Shown: positions 39,862-50,816, counted from the first letter of the stretch. The stretch: DNA of 64,000 nt from Bifidobacterium asteroides (GCF_003202755.1 NZ_QGLK01000004.1:372001-436000); one strand, 5' to 3'. Numbers and translations are program-made. Notes: generated by a model not told the origin, from the sequence alone.

Positions 39862-42800
39862 GTGCTCTTCCGTGTCTATACCGAGAAAAAGCGGGGCTTT
39901 GACCAGGCCGCCGACAGGCTTGCCGAACAGCTTCGCACCCTGCCGGGCGTGCAAGGGCTGACCGGCCTGCGCATAATCAATCGTTACGATCTGGAGGGAA
40001 TCGACGAAGACCTCTTCAAACGTTGTCTGCCCACGGTCTTCGCCCAGCCCCAGACCGATCTGGTGGCCACCCGACTGGAGCAGGCCCTACGCATGAAGGG
40101 TAACGAGGACCTGCCGCCGCTGGACTCCCCCATGCTTTTCGCCGTGGCCCCCCTGCCTGGTCAGTTCGATCAGCGAGCCGATTCCGCAGCCCAATGTGTT
40201 CAGCTGGTCGGCCAGGGCGCCCGCCCCCTGGTTGCCACGGCCACCGTCTACCTGCTAGAAGGCGATTTGGATGCCGAGCAGATCAAAGCCGTCCGCAATT
40301 ACCTGGTCAATCCGGTCGACTCACGGGTGGTGGGGCTGGAGCAGCCCAAGACCCTGGCCATGCCTGACGAGGATCCTGATCCAGTGCCCGTGTTGGACGG
40401 ATTTCGCGATTTGGCCGATCCTGGACTCGAAGCACTGATTGACAAGCTGGATCTGGCCATGGATCTGCCGGATGTCCGCTTCTGCCAGGACCACTACCGT
40501 CAGGAAAAGCGAGACCCCACGCTGACCGAGCTCAAAGTGATCGACACCTACTGGTCCGACCACTGCCGGCACACCACCTTCAATACCAGGCTGGAGCGAA
40601 TTAAGGCGGACAATCCCCGAGCCCGCGCCACGCTGGAACGTTACCGGGCAATCCGCGAAGAGCTGGGCCGCCAGGACCGACCGGAATGCCTGATGGACAT
40701 GGCCACCATCGCAGCCAAGTACTTGCAGAAGCGAGGCATCCTGAACGACGTGGACCAGTCCGAAGAGGTCAACGCCTGCACTATCCGGACCAAGGTCGAC
40801 GTGGACGGCCGGGATCAAGACTGGCTCTTCCTCTTCAAAAATGAAACGCATAACCATCCCACCGAGATCGAGCCCTTCGGGGGTGCCGCCACCTGCATCG
40901 GCGGAGCCATCCGTGATCCCCTGTCCGGAAGGGGCTACGTCTACCAGGCCATGAGGGTCAGCGGGGCAGCGGATCCCCGCCAGCCCCTGGATCAGACCCT
41001 GCCGGGCAAGCTACCCCAGAGCCGGATAGTCCGTCAGGCGGCCGACGGCTACTCCTCCTATGGCAACCAGATAGGGCTGGCCACGGGGCAGGTTCGGGAG
41101 ATTTACCACCCAGGCTATGCAGCCAAGCGGATGGAGGTGGGCGCAGTGGTGGCAGCCACCCCGGCCGACCATGTGATTCGTCGCCGGCCCGCCCCCGGCG
41201 ATCTGATCATCCTGGTGGGCGGAAGGACCGGCCGCGATGGAATCGGCGGCGCGACCGGGGCCTCCAAGTCCCAGGACGAAGAGAGTCTGGAACGCTGCGG
41301 AGCCGAGGTGCAGAAGGGCGATGCCCCAGAGGAACGCAAGCTCCAGCGTCTCTTCCGCCGCCCGGAGGCAGCCAGGCTGATTGAGCGCTGCAATGACTTC
41401 GGAGCAGGCGGCGTCGCCGTGGCCGTGGGCGAGCTGGCCGACGGGCTGAACGTGGACCTTGACCGGGTGCCGCTCAAGTACCAGGGGCTGGACGGGACCG
41501 AAATCGCCATTTCCGAGAGCCAGGAGCGCATGGCCGTGGCCCTGGCTGCCGAAGACGCGCCCGCATTCATCGACTACGCCCGGCAGGAGGACCTCGAGGC
41601 CACCGTCATCGCCGAGGTCACCGAAGAACCCCGACTGCGGATGACTTGGCGATCAGAGACCATCGTGGACATCCCCCGATCCTTCCTGGCTTCCAACGGC
41701 GCCCCTCACGAGGCCGATGCCCAGGTAACGGTTCCTGCTCCCTACCATGCCCCATTCGAGGTCCAAGGCAGCCTGGACGCGCGCATGAAGGCCCTGCTTG
41801 CAGACATCAACGTCTGCTCCCAGCAGGGTCTGGCCGAGCAGTTCGACTCCACCATCGGCGCAGGCACCGTCCTCATGCCCTTCGGCGGAACCCGACAGCT
41901 GACTCCGGCCCAGGCCATGGTGGCCAAGCTGCCGGTGGATGGACACACCACCACCGCCTCGGCAATGGCCTGGGGATTCAACCCCTGGATCAGCAGCAAG
42001 GATCCCTACACCGGGGCCTACCTGGCCGTGGTCGAGAGCCTGGCCAAGCTGGTGGCCAGCGGCTTCAGCCGTTCCCAGGCCCACCTGAGCCTGCAGGAGT
42101 ATTACCCCAAGCCCGGCGCCGACCCCCGGCGCTGGGGTCTGCCGGTGGCCGGCGTCCTGGGAGCCCTCCAGGCCCAGCTGGATCTTTCCGTGGGTGCCAT
42201 AGGCGGCAAGGACTCCATGTCCGGCAGCTTCGAGGACCTGGACGTGCCTCCCACCCTGATCAGCTTTGCCGTGGCCCTGGGGCGAGCCAAGGATGCGGTC
42301 TCTCCCGAGTTCAAGGCCCCGAACCGGCAGGTCTACCTTTTGACGCCTGAATATCAGGAGGACGGATTGCTACCCGATCCGGAGAGCCTGAGGGCCGTCA
42401 TGGACCAGGTGGAGGCGCTGATCAGCCAGGGCCTGGTGGATGCTGCAGCCACTCCGGGCTACGGATGCATCGCCCAGTCATTGATGGAGATGTGCCTGGG
42501 CAACAGAATCGGGCTGAATCTGGCATCAAACACTGCCATATCTGCGCTCTTCCGTCCTGCTTATGGGAGCTTCATCCTGGAGACCTCAGGCCCAGAGCCC
42601 CTGTTCATTCAGGATTCCGGTCTGCATTTGCAGCTGCTGGGGCGCACACGGGAGGATTACCGCCTGCGCTGTGGCAGCGAGGATCTGGATCTGGCTGAGC
42701 TTGAGGAAATCCGTGCCAGGGGTCTGGAATCCATCTTCCCATACCGAGGCCAAGGCGGCCCGGTGCCGACCATCGGCCGCACCGATCGTGAGCCCGGCAG

Positions 42801-43641
42801 GCCAGCAGCGCGCAGAACCAAGGGGACTGCCAAGACCGCCAGACCCAGGGTGGTCATGCCGGTCTTCCCCGGCACCAACTGCGAGTACGACTCTGCACGG
42901 GCCTTCCGGGACGCTGGGGCCCAGGTGGAGACTGTGGTCATCCGCAACCTGAATGCCGAAGATGTAACCGAAAGTTCCCGCCGCCTGGCCCAGGCCATCC
43001 GCAGCAGCCAGATACTGATGCTGCCCGGAGGCTTCTCCGGTGGCGATGAGCCCGACGGTTCGGCCAAACTGGTGGCATCCTTCCTGCGTTCGAACCAGGT
43101 CGCCGATGCTCTCCAAGAGCTTTTGCAGGACCGGGACGGGCTGGTTCTGGGCGTCTGCAACGGCTTCCAGGCGCTGATCAAGCTGGGTCTGGTCCCTTAT
43201 GGCAAAATCGTCACTGGGTCGCCCGAGGATCCCACCCTGACCGCCAACACCATCGGCCGCCATCAGAGCCGTCTGGTCCATACTCGGATCAGCTCCACAC
43301 GCTCCCCTTGGCTGAGCGCCTGCCGGGTGGGCGACATCCACACCATGCCCATCAGCCATGGCGAAGGGCGGTTCGTGGCCGAGCCTGGCCTCCTGCGTAC
43401 CCTGATCGACCGGGGGCAGGTGGCCGCCCAGTATGTAGATGAGCAGGGCCGTCCCTCCATGGATCCGCTGGTCAACCCCAATGGATCCGACATGGCCGTC
43501 GAGGCCATCACCAGTCCGGACGGCCGGGTGCTGGGCAAGATGGGCCACACGGAACGCAGCGGCCCCGACCTGTATCTCAACGTGCCCGGAGGCCACCCGC
43601 AGCCGCTCTTCCAGTCGGGAGTGGACTACTTTGCCGCCTAG
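39862..43641 (+). CDS. purL: Phosphoribosylformylglycinamidine synthase, single-chain (PurL fused to PurQ-type glutaminase)
   Basis: Converts formyl-GAR to FGAM using glutamine and ATP. The 1259-residue chain combines a PurS-like head (VLFRVYTEKKRGFDQAADRL), two PurM-like synthetase halves (DTYWSDHCRHTTFNT, NETHNHPTEIEPFGGAATCIGG, GGKDSMSGSFEDL) and a C-terminal glutaminase domain (VVMPVFPGTNCEYDSARAF) with nucleophile Cys1099 in LGVCNGFQALIKLG and histidine in MPISHGEGRF. This is the fused clade found in bifidobacteria and clostridia. The frame is open upstream into purC (to 39652), but GTG 39862, eight bases after AAAGG, restores the family N-terminus. Confidence 0.96.
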   Translation: MLFRVYTEKKRGFDQAADRLAEQLRTLPGVQGLTGLRIINRYDLEGIDEDLFKRCLPTVFAQPQTDLVATRLEQALRMKGNEDLPPLDSPMLFAVAPLPGQFDQRADSAAQCVQLVGQGARPLVATATVYLLEGDLDAEQIKAVRNYLVNPVDSRVVGLEQPKTLAMPDEDPDPVPVLDGFRDLADPGLEALIDKLDLAMDLPDVRFCQDHYRQEKRDPTLTELKVIDTYWSDHCRHTTFNTRLERIKADNPRARATLERYRAIREELGRQDRPECLMDMATIAAKYLQKRGILNDVDQSEEVNACTIRTKVDVDGRDQDWLFLFKNETHNHPTEIEPFGGAATCIGGAIRDPLSGRGYVYQAMRVSGAADPRQPLDQTLPGKLPQSRIVRQAADGYSSYGNQIGLATGQVREIYHPGYAAKRMEVGAVVAATPADHVIRRRPAPGDLIILVGGRTGRDGIGGATGASKSQDEESLERCGAEVQKGDAPEERKLQRLFRRPEAARLIERCNDFGAGGVAVAVGELADGLNVDLDRVPLKYQGLDGTEIAISESQERMAVALAAEDAPAFIDYARQEDLEATVIAEVTEEPRLRMTWRSETIVDIPRSFLASNGAPHEADAQVTVPAPYHAPFEVQGSLDARMKALLADINVCSQQGLAEQFDSTIGAGTVLMPFGGTRQLTPAQAMVAKLPVDGHTTTASAMAWGFNPWISSKDPYTGAYLAVVESLAKLVASGFSRSQAHLSLQEYYPKPGADPRRWGLPVAGVLGALQAQLDLSVGAIGGKDSMSGSFEDLDVPPTLISFAVALGRAKDAVSPEFKAPNRQVYLLTPEYQEDGLLPDPESLRAVMDQVEALISQGLVDAAATPGYGCIAQSLMEMCLGNRIGLNLASNTAISALFRPAYGSFILETSGPEPLFIQDSGLHLQLLGRTREDYRLRCGSEDLDLAELEEIRARGLESIFPYRGQGGPVPTIGRTDREPGRPAARRTKGTAKTARPRVVMPVFPGTNCEYDSARAFRDAGAQVETVVIRNLNAEDVTESSRRLAQAIRSSQILMLPGGFSGGDEPDGSAKLVASFLRSNQVADALQELLQDRDGLVLGVCNGFQALIKLGLVPYGKIVTGSPEDPTLTANTIGRHQSRLVHTRISSTRSPWLSACRVGDIHTMPISHGEGRFVAEPGLLRTLIDRGQVAAQYVDEQGRPSMDPLVNPNGSDMAVEAITSPDGRVLGKMGHTERSGPDLYLNVPGGHPQPLFQSGVDYFAA

Positions 43642-43658
43642 GGGAAAGGACATAGACC

Positions 43659-45167
43659 ATGTCGTTGGAGCTTGAAGGCATTCACGAGGAGTGCGGTATC
43701 TTCGGAGTCTGGGGCCACCCCGATGCCGCCCGGCTGACCTACTTCGGCCTGCATGCCCTGCAGCACCGCGGCCAGGAGGGTGCCGGCATCGTTTCCAACG
43801 ACCAGGGGCATCTGATCGGACGGCGGGGCCTGGGCCTGCTGACTCAGGTCTTCCCGGACGAGTCCAGCCTGACGCCGCTGACCGGAGACCGGGCCATAGG
43901 CCATGTCCGCTACGCCACGACCGGCTCAGGATCCATCGAGAACATCCAGCCCTTCGTCTTCCGCTTTCATGACGGGGACATAGCCCTGGCACACAACGGG
44001 AACCTGACCAACTGCGACAGCCTCAAGGCGCAGTTGGAGGATCAGGGGGCCATCTTCCACTCCAACTCCGACACCGAGGTGCTCATGCACCTGATCCGGC
44101 GCAGTCCTGAAAAGGACTTCATGGCAGCGCTCAAACAGGCCCTGCGCCAGGTTCATGGCGGCTTCGCCTACCTGCTCATGACCGAGGATGCCATGATCGG
44201 AGCCATGGATCCCAACGGCTTCCGTCCTCTCTCGTTGGGCCAGCTGCCAGGAGGGGCCTACGTCCTGGCCTCGGAGACCTGCGCACTGGATTTGGTCGGC
44301 GCCACGCTGGTGCGTGACATCGGCCCCGGCGAAATCGTCCGGGTGGACGACTCGGGTTACAGCATCGAGCGCTATACCGATCAGACCTGCCTGTCCATCT
44401 GCTCCATGGAATTCATCTACTTCGCCAGGCCCGACTCCAATATTTATGGAGTCAACGTCCACTCGGCCCGCAAGCGAATGGGTGCCAGGCTGGCCCGCGA
44501 AGCCCCGGTGGACGCCGATATGGTCATCGGAGTGCCCAATTCCTCCTTGTCCGCAGCCTCAGGTTATGCCGAGGCGGCCGGACTGCCCAACGAGATGGGG
44601 CTGATCAAGAACCAGTATGTGGCACGCACTTTCATCCAGCCCAGCCAAGCCATGCGCGAACAGGGTGTCAGGATGAAACTGGCCGCTGTACGAGGCGTCG
44701 TAGCCGGCAAACGGGTGGTGGTCATCGACGATTCCATAGTTCGAGGCACCACCTCGCGCAGAATCGTCCGTCTGCTTCGGGAAGCCGGGGCGAGCGAGGT
44801 GCACATGCGCATCGCCTCCCCGCCCCTGCGGTATCCCTGCTACTACGGCATCGACATCCAACGGACCTCCGAACTGATCGCCGCCAAGAAGTCCGTGGAG
44901 CAAATCAGAGAAGCCATCGGGGCCGACTCCCTGGCCTACCTGAGTCTGGACGGCCTGGTGGATTCCATCGGTCTGGGCCGTGATGCACCTTACCAAGGGC
45001 TCTGCGTAGCCTACTTCAACGGTGATTATCCCACGCGACTTGACGACTATGAGCAGGGCTTCCTGGCCTCGCTGACCCCAAAGGACCGGGCCCGGCTGGA
45101 GGCATCCAAGGGATCCTACGGGCTTGATATGCCTGCAGGATCGGGACAGAAGACCAATGAGCGCTAA
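43659..45167 (+). CDS. purF: Amidophosphoribosyltransferase
   Basis: First committed step of purine synthesis: PRPP and glutamine to phosphoribosylamine. The N-terminal nucleophile glutaminase begins [34 protein letters not shown]; Cys12 should become residue 1 after removal of an 11-residue propeptide. The PRPP site is [21 protein letters not shown]. Cysteines at the positions of the B. subtilis iron-sulfur ligands appear plausible (for example in LSICSMEF and RYPCYYGID), so it is likely the cluster-bearing, propeptide-type enzyme. It starts 17 bases after purL with GGGGAAAGGA upstream. Confidence 0.96.
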   Translation: MSLELEGIHEECGIFGVWGHPDAARLTYFGLHALQHRGQEGAGIVSNDQGHLIGRRGLGLLTQVFPDESSLTPLTGDRAIGHVRYATTGSGSIENIQPFVFRFHDGDIALAHNGNLTNCDSLKAQLEDQGAIFHSNSDTEVLMHLIRRSPEKDFMAALKQALRQVHGGFAYLLMTEDAMIGAMDPNGFRPLSLGQLPGGAYVLASETCALDLVGATLVRDIGPGEIVRVDDSGYSIERYTDQTCLSICSMEFIYFARPDSNIYGVNVHSARKRMGARLAREAPVDADMVIGVPNSSLSAASGYAEAAGLPNEMGLIKNQYVARTFIQPSQAMREQGVRMKLAAVRGVVAGKRVVVIDDSIVRGTTSRRIVRLLREAGASEVHMRIASPPLRYPCYYGIDIQRTSELIAAKKSVEQIREAIGADSLAYLSLDGLVDSIGLGRDAPYQGLCVAYFNGDYPTRLDDYEQGFLASLTPKDRARLEASKGSYGLDMPAGSGQKTNER

Positions 45168-45205
45168 CGAAAAACAGAACAGACAGCGCAGAGAAAGGAG
45201 CAACC

Positions 45206-46255
45206 ATGCCGAAGGCATATGAGCAGGCTGGGGTATCGGTGGAGGCCGGATATGAACTGATCGACAGGATCCGTTCCCACACGGCCAGAACCCATAGGCC
45301 GGGCGCCGGAGACATTGGCGGCTTCGGCGGCGACTTCGACCTGTCTGCGCTCAATTACCGCCATCCGGTTCTGGTTTCGGGCACTGACGGCGTGGGTACC
45401 AAGCTGATGGTGGCCCGGGAAGCCGGCCGCCATGACACCATCGGTCAGGACTGCGTGGCCATGTGCGTCAATGACATCATCGCCCAGGGGGCCGAACCGC
45501 TGATCTTCCTGGACTACATCGCCTGCGGACACAACGACCCGGCTCTGCTGGAGCAGGTGGTCAAGGGCGTGGCCGACGGCTGTGTCCAGGCCGGGGCCGC
45601 CCTGGTGGGCGGGGAGACCGCAGAAATGCCTGACATGTACCAGCCTGACGAGTACGACCTGGCCGGATTCACCGTGGGTGTGGTCGAACGGGAGTCCCTG
45701 GTGGACGGTTCGGCCATCAAAGAAGGCGACCAGCTGATCGGCCTGCCCTCCTCAGGAGTCCACTCCAACGGATTCTCCCTGATTCGCCAGGCCCTGCTTG
45801 ACCAGGGAGGCATGAAGCTGGAGGATCGGCCCTACCAGCTTGGCGGACGGACCCTGGGAGAGGAACTGCTGACACCCACCCGCATCTATGTCAAGGCCCT
45901 GCGTCCGCTCTTCGCCTCCGGCCTGCTCAGGGGCGCTGCACACATCACCGGAGGCGGCTTCGTGGAGAAGGTGCCCCGGATTCTGCCCGAGGGGCTGGCG
46001 GCCAGCTTCAACCTGAATGCCTGGAAGGTGCCGCCCATCTTTACGATGATCGAGGAGATGGGCAGGGTCGACCATCTGGAGATGTACAACATCTTCAACA
46101 TGGGCATTGGAATGGTTCTGGTCGTCTCCCCTGACCAGCTGGACCAGGCACGCGCAGTCCTGGATGGGGAGCAGGAGTCCTACACCCTGATCGGACAGGT
46201 GACGCGTGCTCAAAACGGCCAGCAGGTCATTCTTAACGAAGACGGTCGTCAGTAA
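45206..46255 (+). CDS. purM: Phosphoribosylformylglycinamidine cyclo-ligase (AIR synthetase)
   Basis: Closes the imidazole ring, FGAM to AIR, with ATP. The 349-residue protein shows [73 protein letters not shown] and THITGGGF-like [15 protein letters not shown]. Start ATG is preceded by AGAAAGGAG. It lies 38 bases after purF and 18 before purD, within one operon. Confidence 0.96.
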   Translation: MPKAYEQAGVSVEAGYELIDRIRSHTARTHRPGAGDIGGFGGDFDLSALNYRHPVLVSGTDGVGTKLMVAREAGRHDTIGQDCVAMCVNDIIAQGAEPLIFLDYIACGHNDPALLEQVVKGVADGCVQAGAALVGGETAEMPDMYQPDEYDLAGFTVGVVERESLVDGSAIKEGDQLIGLPSSGVHSNGFSLIRQALLDQGGMKLEDRPYQLGGRTLGEELLTPTRIYVKALRPLFASGLLRGAAHITGGGFVEKVPRILPEGLAASFNLNAWKVPPIFTMIEEMGRVDHLEMYNIFNMGIGMVLVVSPDQLDQARAVLDGEQESYTLIGQVTRAQNGQQVILNEDGRQ

Positions 46256-46273
46256 TAGCGAGAGGAGCCCATC

Positions 46274-47545
46274 ATGGCGGACAAGGTACTGGTCATCGGG
46301 TCGGGAGCCAGGGAGCACGTCATCGCCACCACCCTGCTGGCTGGGCCAGGAGTGGATCGGGTCTGGTGTGCCCCGGGCAACCCGGGCATGGAGCCAGACG
46401 GCATCAGCCTGCTGCAAGAGGATTCCTCGCAGCCTGAAAAACTGATCGCCGCAATACGCGAACTGGGAATCGACTGGGTCTTCGTCGGACCCGAGGCTCC
46501 TTTGACGGCTGGATTGGTCGACGAACTGCAAGCTGCCGGCATCCCCGCCTTTGGTCCCACCAAGGCTGCGGCCCGCATCGAGGGATCCAAGGGCTTTGCC
46601 AAGGACCTGATGCGCAGGCATGGGATCCCCACCGCCGACTATGCGGTCTTCCATGACCTGGAAACAGCCAAGGACTATGTGCGCTCGCACGGCGCACCGG
46701 TGGTCATCAAGGCTGACGGGCTGGCAGCAGGCAAGGGCGTGACGGTGGCCGCAAACCTTGACCAGGCCATGCAAGCCCTGGATGCCATCTTCATCGATCA
46801 TAAATTCGGGCAAGCCGGAGCCCAGGTGGTCATCGAGGATCAGCTGGTGGGTCAGGAGTGCTCGCTCATGTGCTTCGTCCGGGGCGAGCAGTTCTGGCCC
46901 ATGCCACTGTCACAAGACCACAAGCCCGCCTATGACGGGGATCGGGGCCCCAACACAGGCGGCATGGGAGCCTACTCCCCTCTGCCTCAGTTCGGACCGG
47001 AACTGACCCAAAAGGCTTTGGATGCCATCGTCGCCCCCACCGTCCGCGCCCTGGCCCAGGAAGGCAGTCCTTTCACCGGGGTTCTCTACACGGGGCTGAT
47101 GGTTACCGACCAGGGTCCTCAGGTCATCGAATTCAATGCGCGACTGGGTGATCCGGAAACGGAGGTAGTCCTGCCTGCCCTGACCAGCGACTTGGGCACG
47201 GCCATCCGCACCCTGATGGAGGACGGAGAGCCTCAATTCACCTGGGACAGCTCCCACAGCCGCCTGGGTGTGGTTCTGGCAGCCCAGGGCTATCCCGGCA
47301 ATCCCAAGACCGGGGTGCCCGTGCCCTTGATCGCTCCGGAGCAGGACCTAAGAGCCTACTACGCCGGAGTGTCCGGCTCAGCTTCAACTGGTCTGACATC
47401 CTCTTCGGGAAGGACCGCCCTGGTTGTGGCCCAAGGCGACGACCTGGAACAGGCAGCTCGCCGAGTCTATGACCGGCTGGATGGATTGTCGATGCCCGGC
47501 CTCTTCTATCGGCACGACATCGGCCACCACGGCCTGGAAGCCTAA
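46274..47545 (+). CDS. purD: Phosphoribosylamine-glycine ligase (GAR synthetase)
   Basis: Second step of the pathway: phosphoribosylamine, glycine and ATP to GAR. The 423-residue ATP-grasp protein opens KVLVIGSGAREHVIATTLL and includes WVFVGPEAPLTAGLVDEL, PVVIKADGLAAGKGVTVA, LMCFVRGEQFWPMPLSQDHK, GGMGAYSPLP and VIEFNARLGDPETEVVLP. It closes the purT-purD run; its last four bases overlap the end of the converging LTA-synthase gene, leaving no free terminator between them. No fusion to purM or purN, as occurs in eukaryotes, is present. Confidence 0.96.
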   Translation: MADKVLVIGSGAREHVIATTLLAGPGVDRVWCAPGNPGMEPDGISLLQEDSSQPEKLIAAIRELGIDWVFVGPEAPLTAGLVDELQAAGIPAFGPTKAAARIEGSKGFAKDLMRRHGIPTADYAVFHDLETAKDYVRSHGAPVVIKADGLAAGKGVTVAANLDQAMQALDAIFIDHKFGQAGAQVVIEDQLVGQECSLMCFVRGEQFWPMPLSQDHKPAYDGDRGPNTGGMGAYSPLPQFGPELTQKALDAIVAPTVRALAQEGSPFTGVLYTGLMVTDQGPQVIEFNARLGDPETEVVLPALTSDLGTAIRTLMEDGEPQFTWDSSHSRLGVVLAAQGYPGNPKTGVPVPLIAPEQDLRAYYAGVSGSASTGLTSSSGRTALVVAQGDDLEQAARRVYDRLDGLSMPGLFYRHDIGHHGLEA

Positions 47546-49689
47546 TTGGCCGAACTGGTCGAGCTCTCGCTGTCCTTATCCCGGTTTTGCTTCTCCTGGC
47601 GAGCTTGCTCCTTGGCCTTCTGCCGGGCGGCATCCGAACGGCGGGTCGGCGTGGTGGTGAAGCCGGTTCCCTGCAGGTAGTGCTTGCCTGCCATGATGTC
47701 GTACTGGATCAGCTTGTAGTCATTCAGAAGCTGACGCGTGGCCCGGTCGAAGTCACGGGCGTTCATGGGCTGGCCCTGGGCATCCAGATAGTTGGTCTGC
47801 CCTGCGGGTATCCTGTTCCAGTCCTGGATCTGGTTGGCCACCGGAGGCTCAATGGCGCTGATTTTGTCGTGCAACTCGGTGAGGAAGGCCGTGAAGGGCG
47901 AGACTTTGGCTCCTATGTGCTCGGCCGCCTGGGCCTGGAAGAAGTTGGGCGATGAATAGGCGCTGTTGCTGACCTGTGCTCCTGAGGAATCCGAGGCCTT
48001 GTTGGACCAGATGAAGTAGTCGGTCAGATGCAGGGCCAGGGAGTTGTGCTCGTCCCAGCTGGCCGTGCCATAGATGCCGGGCAGGTGATCCCCGTAGAAG
48101 ACCACAGTGACCGGCTTGCTCTGGGAGTCCAGACTGTTCAGGAAATCGGCAGTGGCCTGATCGGTCAGACTGACCCCCTTGGCGTAGGTGCGGATGGATT
48201 GCATCTCATCGTCGCCTAGAGGCCTGTTGGGGTCGGAGGAGTTGACCGAGAAGTTGTTATCGTCATACCAGTCGTTGTAGGGCATGTGGTTCTGCATGGT
48301 GATGACCTCGACGAACTGGTTGCCCTTGTCGTCACCCATCTGCTCCAGGGCGGAATCGTAGGCGGAGCGATCCCCCACATACTGGCTGCGATCGATGCGG
48401 TCCTGGTGGGCTATCTGGTCAGGGCCAGTAAGCGAGTAGAAGTGCGAGAAGCCGAACTTCTTGTAGTTTTCGGCCCTGGAATACATTGAGGACTCATAGG
48501 GATGGAAGGCCAGAGACCTGGATGGTGACCCCCAGGCCTGATTAACCGTGGGTATCCAGTTCAGGTGAGGGATGACCTGCTGATAGGGAGAGGTCAGCGA
48601 GGGATCGAAGTTGGCCATGGACAGGCCAGTCATGGCTTGGAACTCCAGATTGGCCGTGCCGCCGCCGTAGCCGGAGGAGAGCATGAGTCCGCTGGTGGTG
48701 CCCTCCTTGATGGATCTGATATGGGGCATAGGGTCCTGATTGAGTGCGACGCCCGGCACCCGTGTGGGATCCGAGAACGACTCGGAGAGGATGTAGACCA
48801 GGGTCGACTCGTTCATGTAGGACTTGCGGTCATGGTTGATGCGATCAGCCGAAAGCTGGTAGCGGTGGGCTAGAGACTTCATGGTGGCACGGCTGTAGCC
48901 TGCAGGCTGGTCCATAACCTTGGGCCGCAGCTGCCGCGAGAAGGACACGAAGACCCCGTTACGCTGGGCATCATAGACCGAGTCCCACATGGAGGGTATG
49001 TCGCCCATAAACTGCGAGAAACGGTAGGCGGGGCTGCCGTAGGTGCCCACAGTGGACATGAACAGTGCCACCACCAGAACCGGGACCAGGACCCCTACCG
49101 TACGCAGTCCCGCACCCAGAGGCTTGTTGCCAGTGGCCACCGGACGACCGCGACGGGCATCCATCCGTGTCACCAACCAGCAGAGCACTCCGAGAATAAC
49201 CAGAGCCACGATTCCCAACCCGATCATGAGCAGGGACCGGGCCGGCAGGAAGGAGACCAGGTTGGCCGCATCGGCATGGAGGAAATCCAAATCCGAGGGC
49301 AGGACGGCTTCATACCGCGCACGCACCTTGAAGCGTTCGATGATTGCAATGACCGCGCAGATGGCCAGAATCAGCCCTGATGCCGCCCAGAATCGATTGG
49401 TCAGGTAGGCCAGAGCCAGGTAGACCAGGCCCACAGCCAGCATGTTGAGCACCAGGACGAACCGGCGCTGGGTCCACATGGCCGAGATGAAGCCCCAGAA
49501 GCCGATCAGCGGGTTGGAAAGCTCTACGCGGGAGCTGTTCAGGGAGACTCCCCACTGCAGGATGCCCACTGACAGGAAGTCGATCAGGATGAAGGCGAGC
49601 AGGTAGACCCACCCACGCACCCGAAGACGTCCGGTCATGTTCTGCATCCGGGATGTCCACCGGCCGGGCTGACGCTTACGATCCTTCAC
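47542..49689 (-). CDS. LTA-synthase-like membrane sulfatase-fold protein
   Basis: A 715-residue protein with five N-terminal membrane helices (about residues 27-235) and a large extracellular sulfatase-fold domain. Active-site features match the LtaS family: metal-binding YILSESFSDP, the nucleophile threonine in GGGTANLEFQAMTGLS, and FYGDHLPGIYG close to the end. The C-terminus adds about 40 charged residues rich in Lys, Glu and Ser. Family members polymerise glycerol phosphate from phosphatidylglycerol onto a lipid anchor or decorate wall glycans with it. Which of these it does cannot be read from the sequence. It converges on purD with a four-base overlap. Confidence 0.9.
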   Translation of the reverse strand: MKDRKRQPGRWTSRMQNMTGRLRVRGWVYLLAFILIDFLSVGILQWGVSLNSSRVELSNPLIGFWGFISAMWTQRRFVLVLNMLAVGLVYLALAYLTNRFWAASGLILAICAVIAIIERFKVRARYEAVLPSDLDFLHADAANLVSFLPARSLLMIGLGIVALVILGVLCWLVTRMDARRGRPVATGNKPLGAGLRTVGVLVPVLVVALFMSTVGTYGSPAYRFSQFMGDIPSMWDSVYDAQRNGVFVSFSRQLRPKVMDQPAGYSRATMKSLAHRYQLSADRINHDRKSYMNESTLVYILSESFSDPTRVPGVALNQDPMPHIRSIKEGTTSGLMLSSGYGGGTANLEFQAMTGLSMANFDPSLTSPYQQVIPHLNWIPTVNQAWGSPSRSLAFHPYESSMYSRAENYKKFGFSHFYSLTGPDQIAHQDRIDRSQYVGDRSAYDSALEQMGDDKGNQFVEVITMQNHMPYNDWYDDNNFSVNSSDPNRPLGDDEMQSIRTYAKGVSLTDQATADFLNSLDSQSKPVTVVFYGDHLPGIYGTASWDEHNSLALHLTDYFIWSNKASDSSGAQVSNSAYSSPNFFQAQAAEHIGAKVSPFTAFLTELHDKISAIEPPVANQIQDWNRIPAGQTNYLDAQGQPMNARDFDRATRQLLNDYKLIQYDIMAGKHYLQGTGFTTTPTRRSDAARQKAKEQARQEKQNRDKDSESSTSSAN

Positions 49690-49814
49690 CGCTTACTCCT
49701 GACTTTGGCGACTGGGCCCAAAGGCCTTTACCGATACCTGTGCCATTGTTCCCATCAAGGACGACAAGCCCCGTGAGAACACCCTTTAGCGAACATGAAG
49801 AGGAAGTGGACCCG

Positions 49815-50735
49815 TCAGGCCTTGGCGCCCGGCACCTGCTGGACCAGGGCGCTGATCCAATCCTCCAGGTTCCGGTACTTATCGGGGCGCTGCTCGCTGA
49901 CCTCGAACACCGGCACATGGGCTTTATGGGCCTCAATGGCCAGGTCCTTGGATGTTCGGTTGACTTCCTGGGTGTTGAGCACCAACATGTCCAACTGGCC
50001 GGATGCCAGCAAATGGCGGAAGGCCACCAGGTCCTCGGGCGAAGGCTCGCTCTCGTTGGCGGCCGCCCGCAGATACCCCTCGGGGGTCAAATCCTCCATG
50101 CCCAGATCATGGCAAAGATAGTAGGCAGCCGATTCCGTGGCCGCATAGTGCCGGCCTTGGGTCTGCTTGCGCGCTTTGGCAATCAGATCGTCCAGCCGGG
50201 CCTGTCGACCCTGCCAGTCCTGGTAGGCCTTGTCAAAGTCGGTCCCGCGACCTGGGCGCAGCTGCCGGTAGGCCTCATGCACAGCCTTGGCAGCCGCTCT
50301 CCTGCTCTGGGAGGAAAACCAGAGATGGGGGTTGTCTCCGGCCTTGTGCCCTGATGCCTTGGATATGTCCACCAGCCGGGCCTGCCCGGTTTCAGCGGCC
50401 TTGGCTGCCCAGTCGTCAATTCCGGCCCCGTTGACTATGACCAGATCTGCGCGGCTGATCCGGGCGATGTCTGCCGTTGTCGGCTCATAGTCATGGGCAT
50501 CAGTGGAGGTGTTGCTCAGAATAGTATCCACCCGAGCCTGGTCGCCTCCCAGGTCCACGGCCAGGGACTGCCACTGATTGATGCTGGTCACCACTTGCAG
50601 AGTGCTGGACTTTGCAGCTGACGAGGATGATTCGCTCTTCCCGCAGCCAGTCAGACATGTCAGCAGGGTCAGTCCGGCCAGCAGGCCTGCGGCCAAGGCT
50701 CGGGTCCGACGGAAGCGTGTACTGCTGGAGTGCAT
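49815..50735 (-). CDS. Zinc/manganese ABC transporter substrate-binding lipoprotein (ZnuA-like)
   Basis: A 306-residue cluster A-I metal-binding lipoprotein. The signal peptide ends in the lipobox LTGC (Cys31), followed by a Ser-rich linker. The fold shows VTSINQWQSLAVDLGGDQ, the first metal histidine in STDAHDYEPTTADI, NGAGIDDWA, the second in DNPHLWFSSQS, and a later acidic or histidine site in SAAYYLCHDLG. The usual His-rich loop of zinc ZnuA is absent, so manganese is also possible, but the Zur-like palindrome upstream favours zinc. No ATPase or permease gene lies beside it, so it must work with a transporter encoded elsewhere. It is followed by 125 bases without features. Confidence 0.88.
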   Translation of the reverse strand: MHSSSTRFRRTRALAAGLLAGLTLLTCLTGCGKSESSSSAAKSSTLQVVTSINQWQSLAVDLGGDQARVDTILSNTSTDAHDYEPTTADIARISRADLVIVNGAGIDDWAAKAAETGQARLVDISKASGHKAGDNPHLWFSSQSRRAAAKAVHEAYRQLRPGRGTDFDKAYQDWQGRQARLDDLIAKARKQTQGRHYAATESAAYYLCHDLGMEDLTPEGYLRAAANESEPSPEDLVAFRHLLASGQLDMLVLNTQEVNRTSKDLAIEAHKAHVPVFEVSEQRPDKYRNLEDWISALVQQVPGAKA

Positions 50736-50803
50736 GGATGGGGATTCCTTCCTGGCGGCGGCGCTATATGGGCCTGTTGCCGTACCTGCCGAACGTTACT
50801 GAG

Positions 50804-50816
50804 ATTGATTATCAAT
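50804..50816. promoter_or_regulatory. Zur/Fur-like palindrome upstream of znuA
   Basis: ATTGAT-T-ATCAAT is a perfect inverted repeat around a central base; extended to 7-1-7 it matches at six of seven positions. It sits about 70 bases ahead of the ZnuA-like start codon, in the region divergent from the esterase gene. A Fur-family gene occurs at 54931-55374. Confidence 0.55.

Noticed and set aside
42586-43992. 468-codon minus-strand frame opposite purL and purF
   Set aside because: Crosses the boundary of two well supported genes; no motifs.
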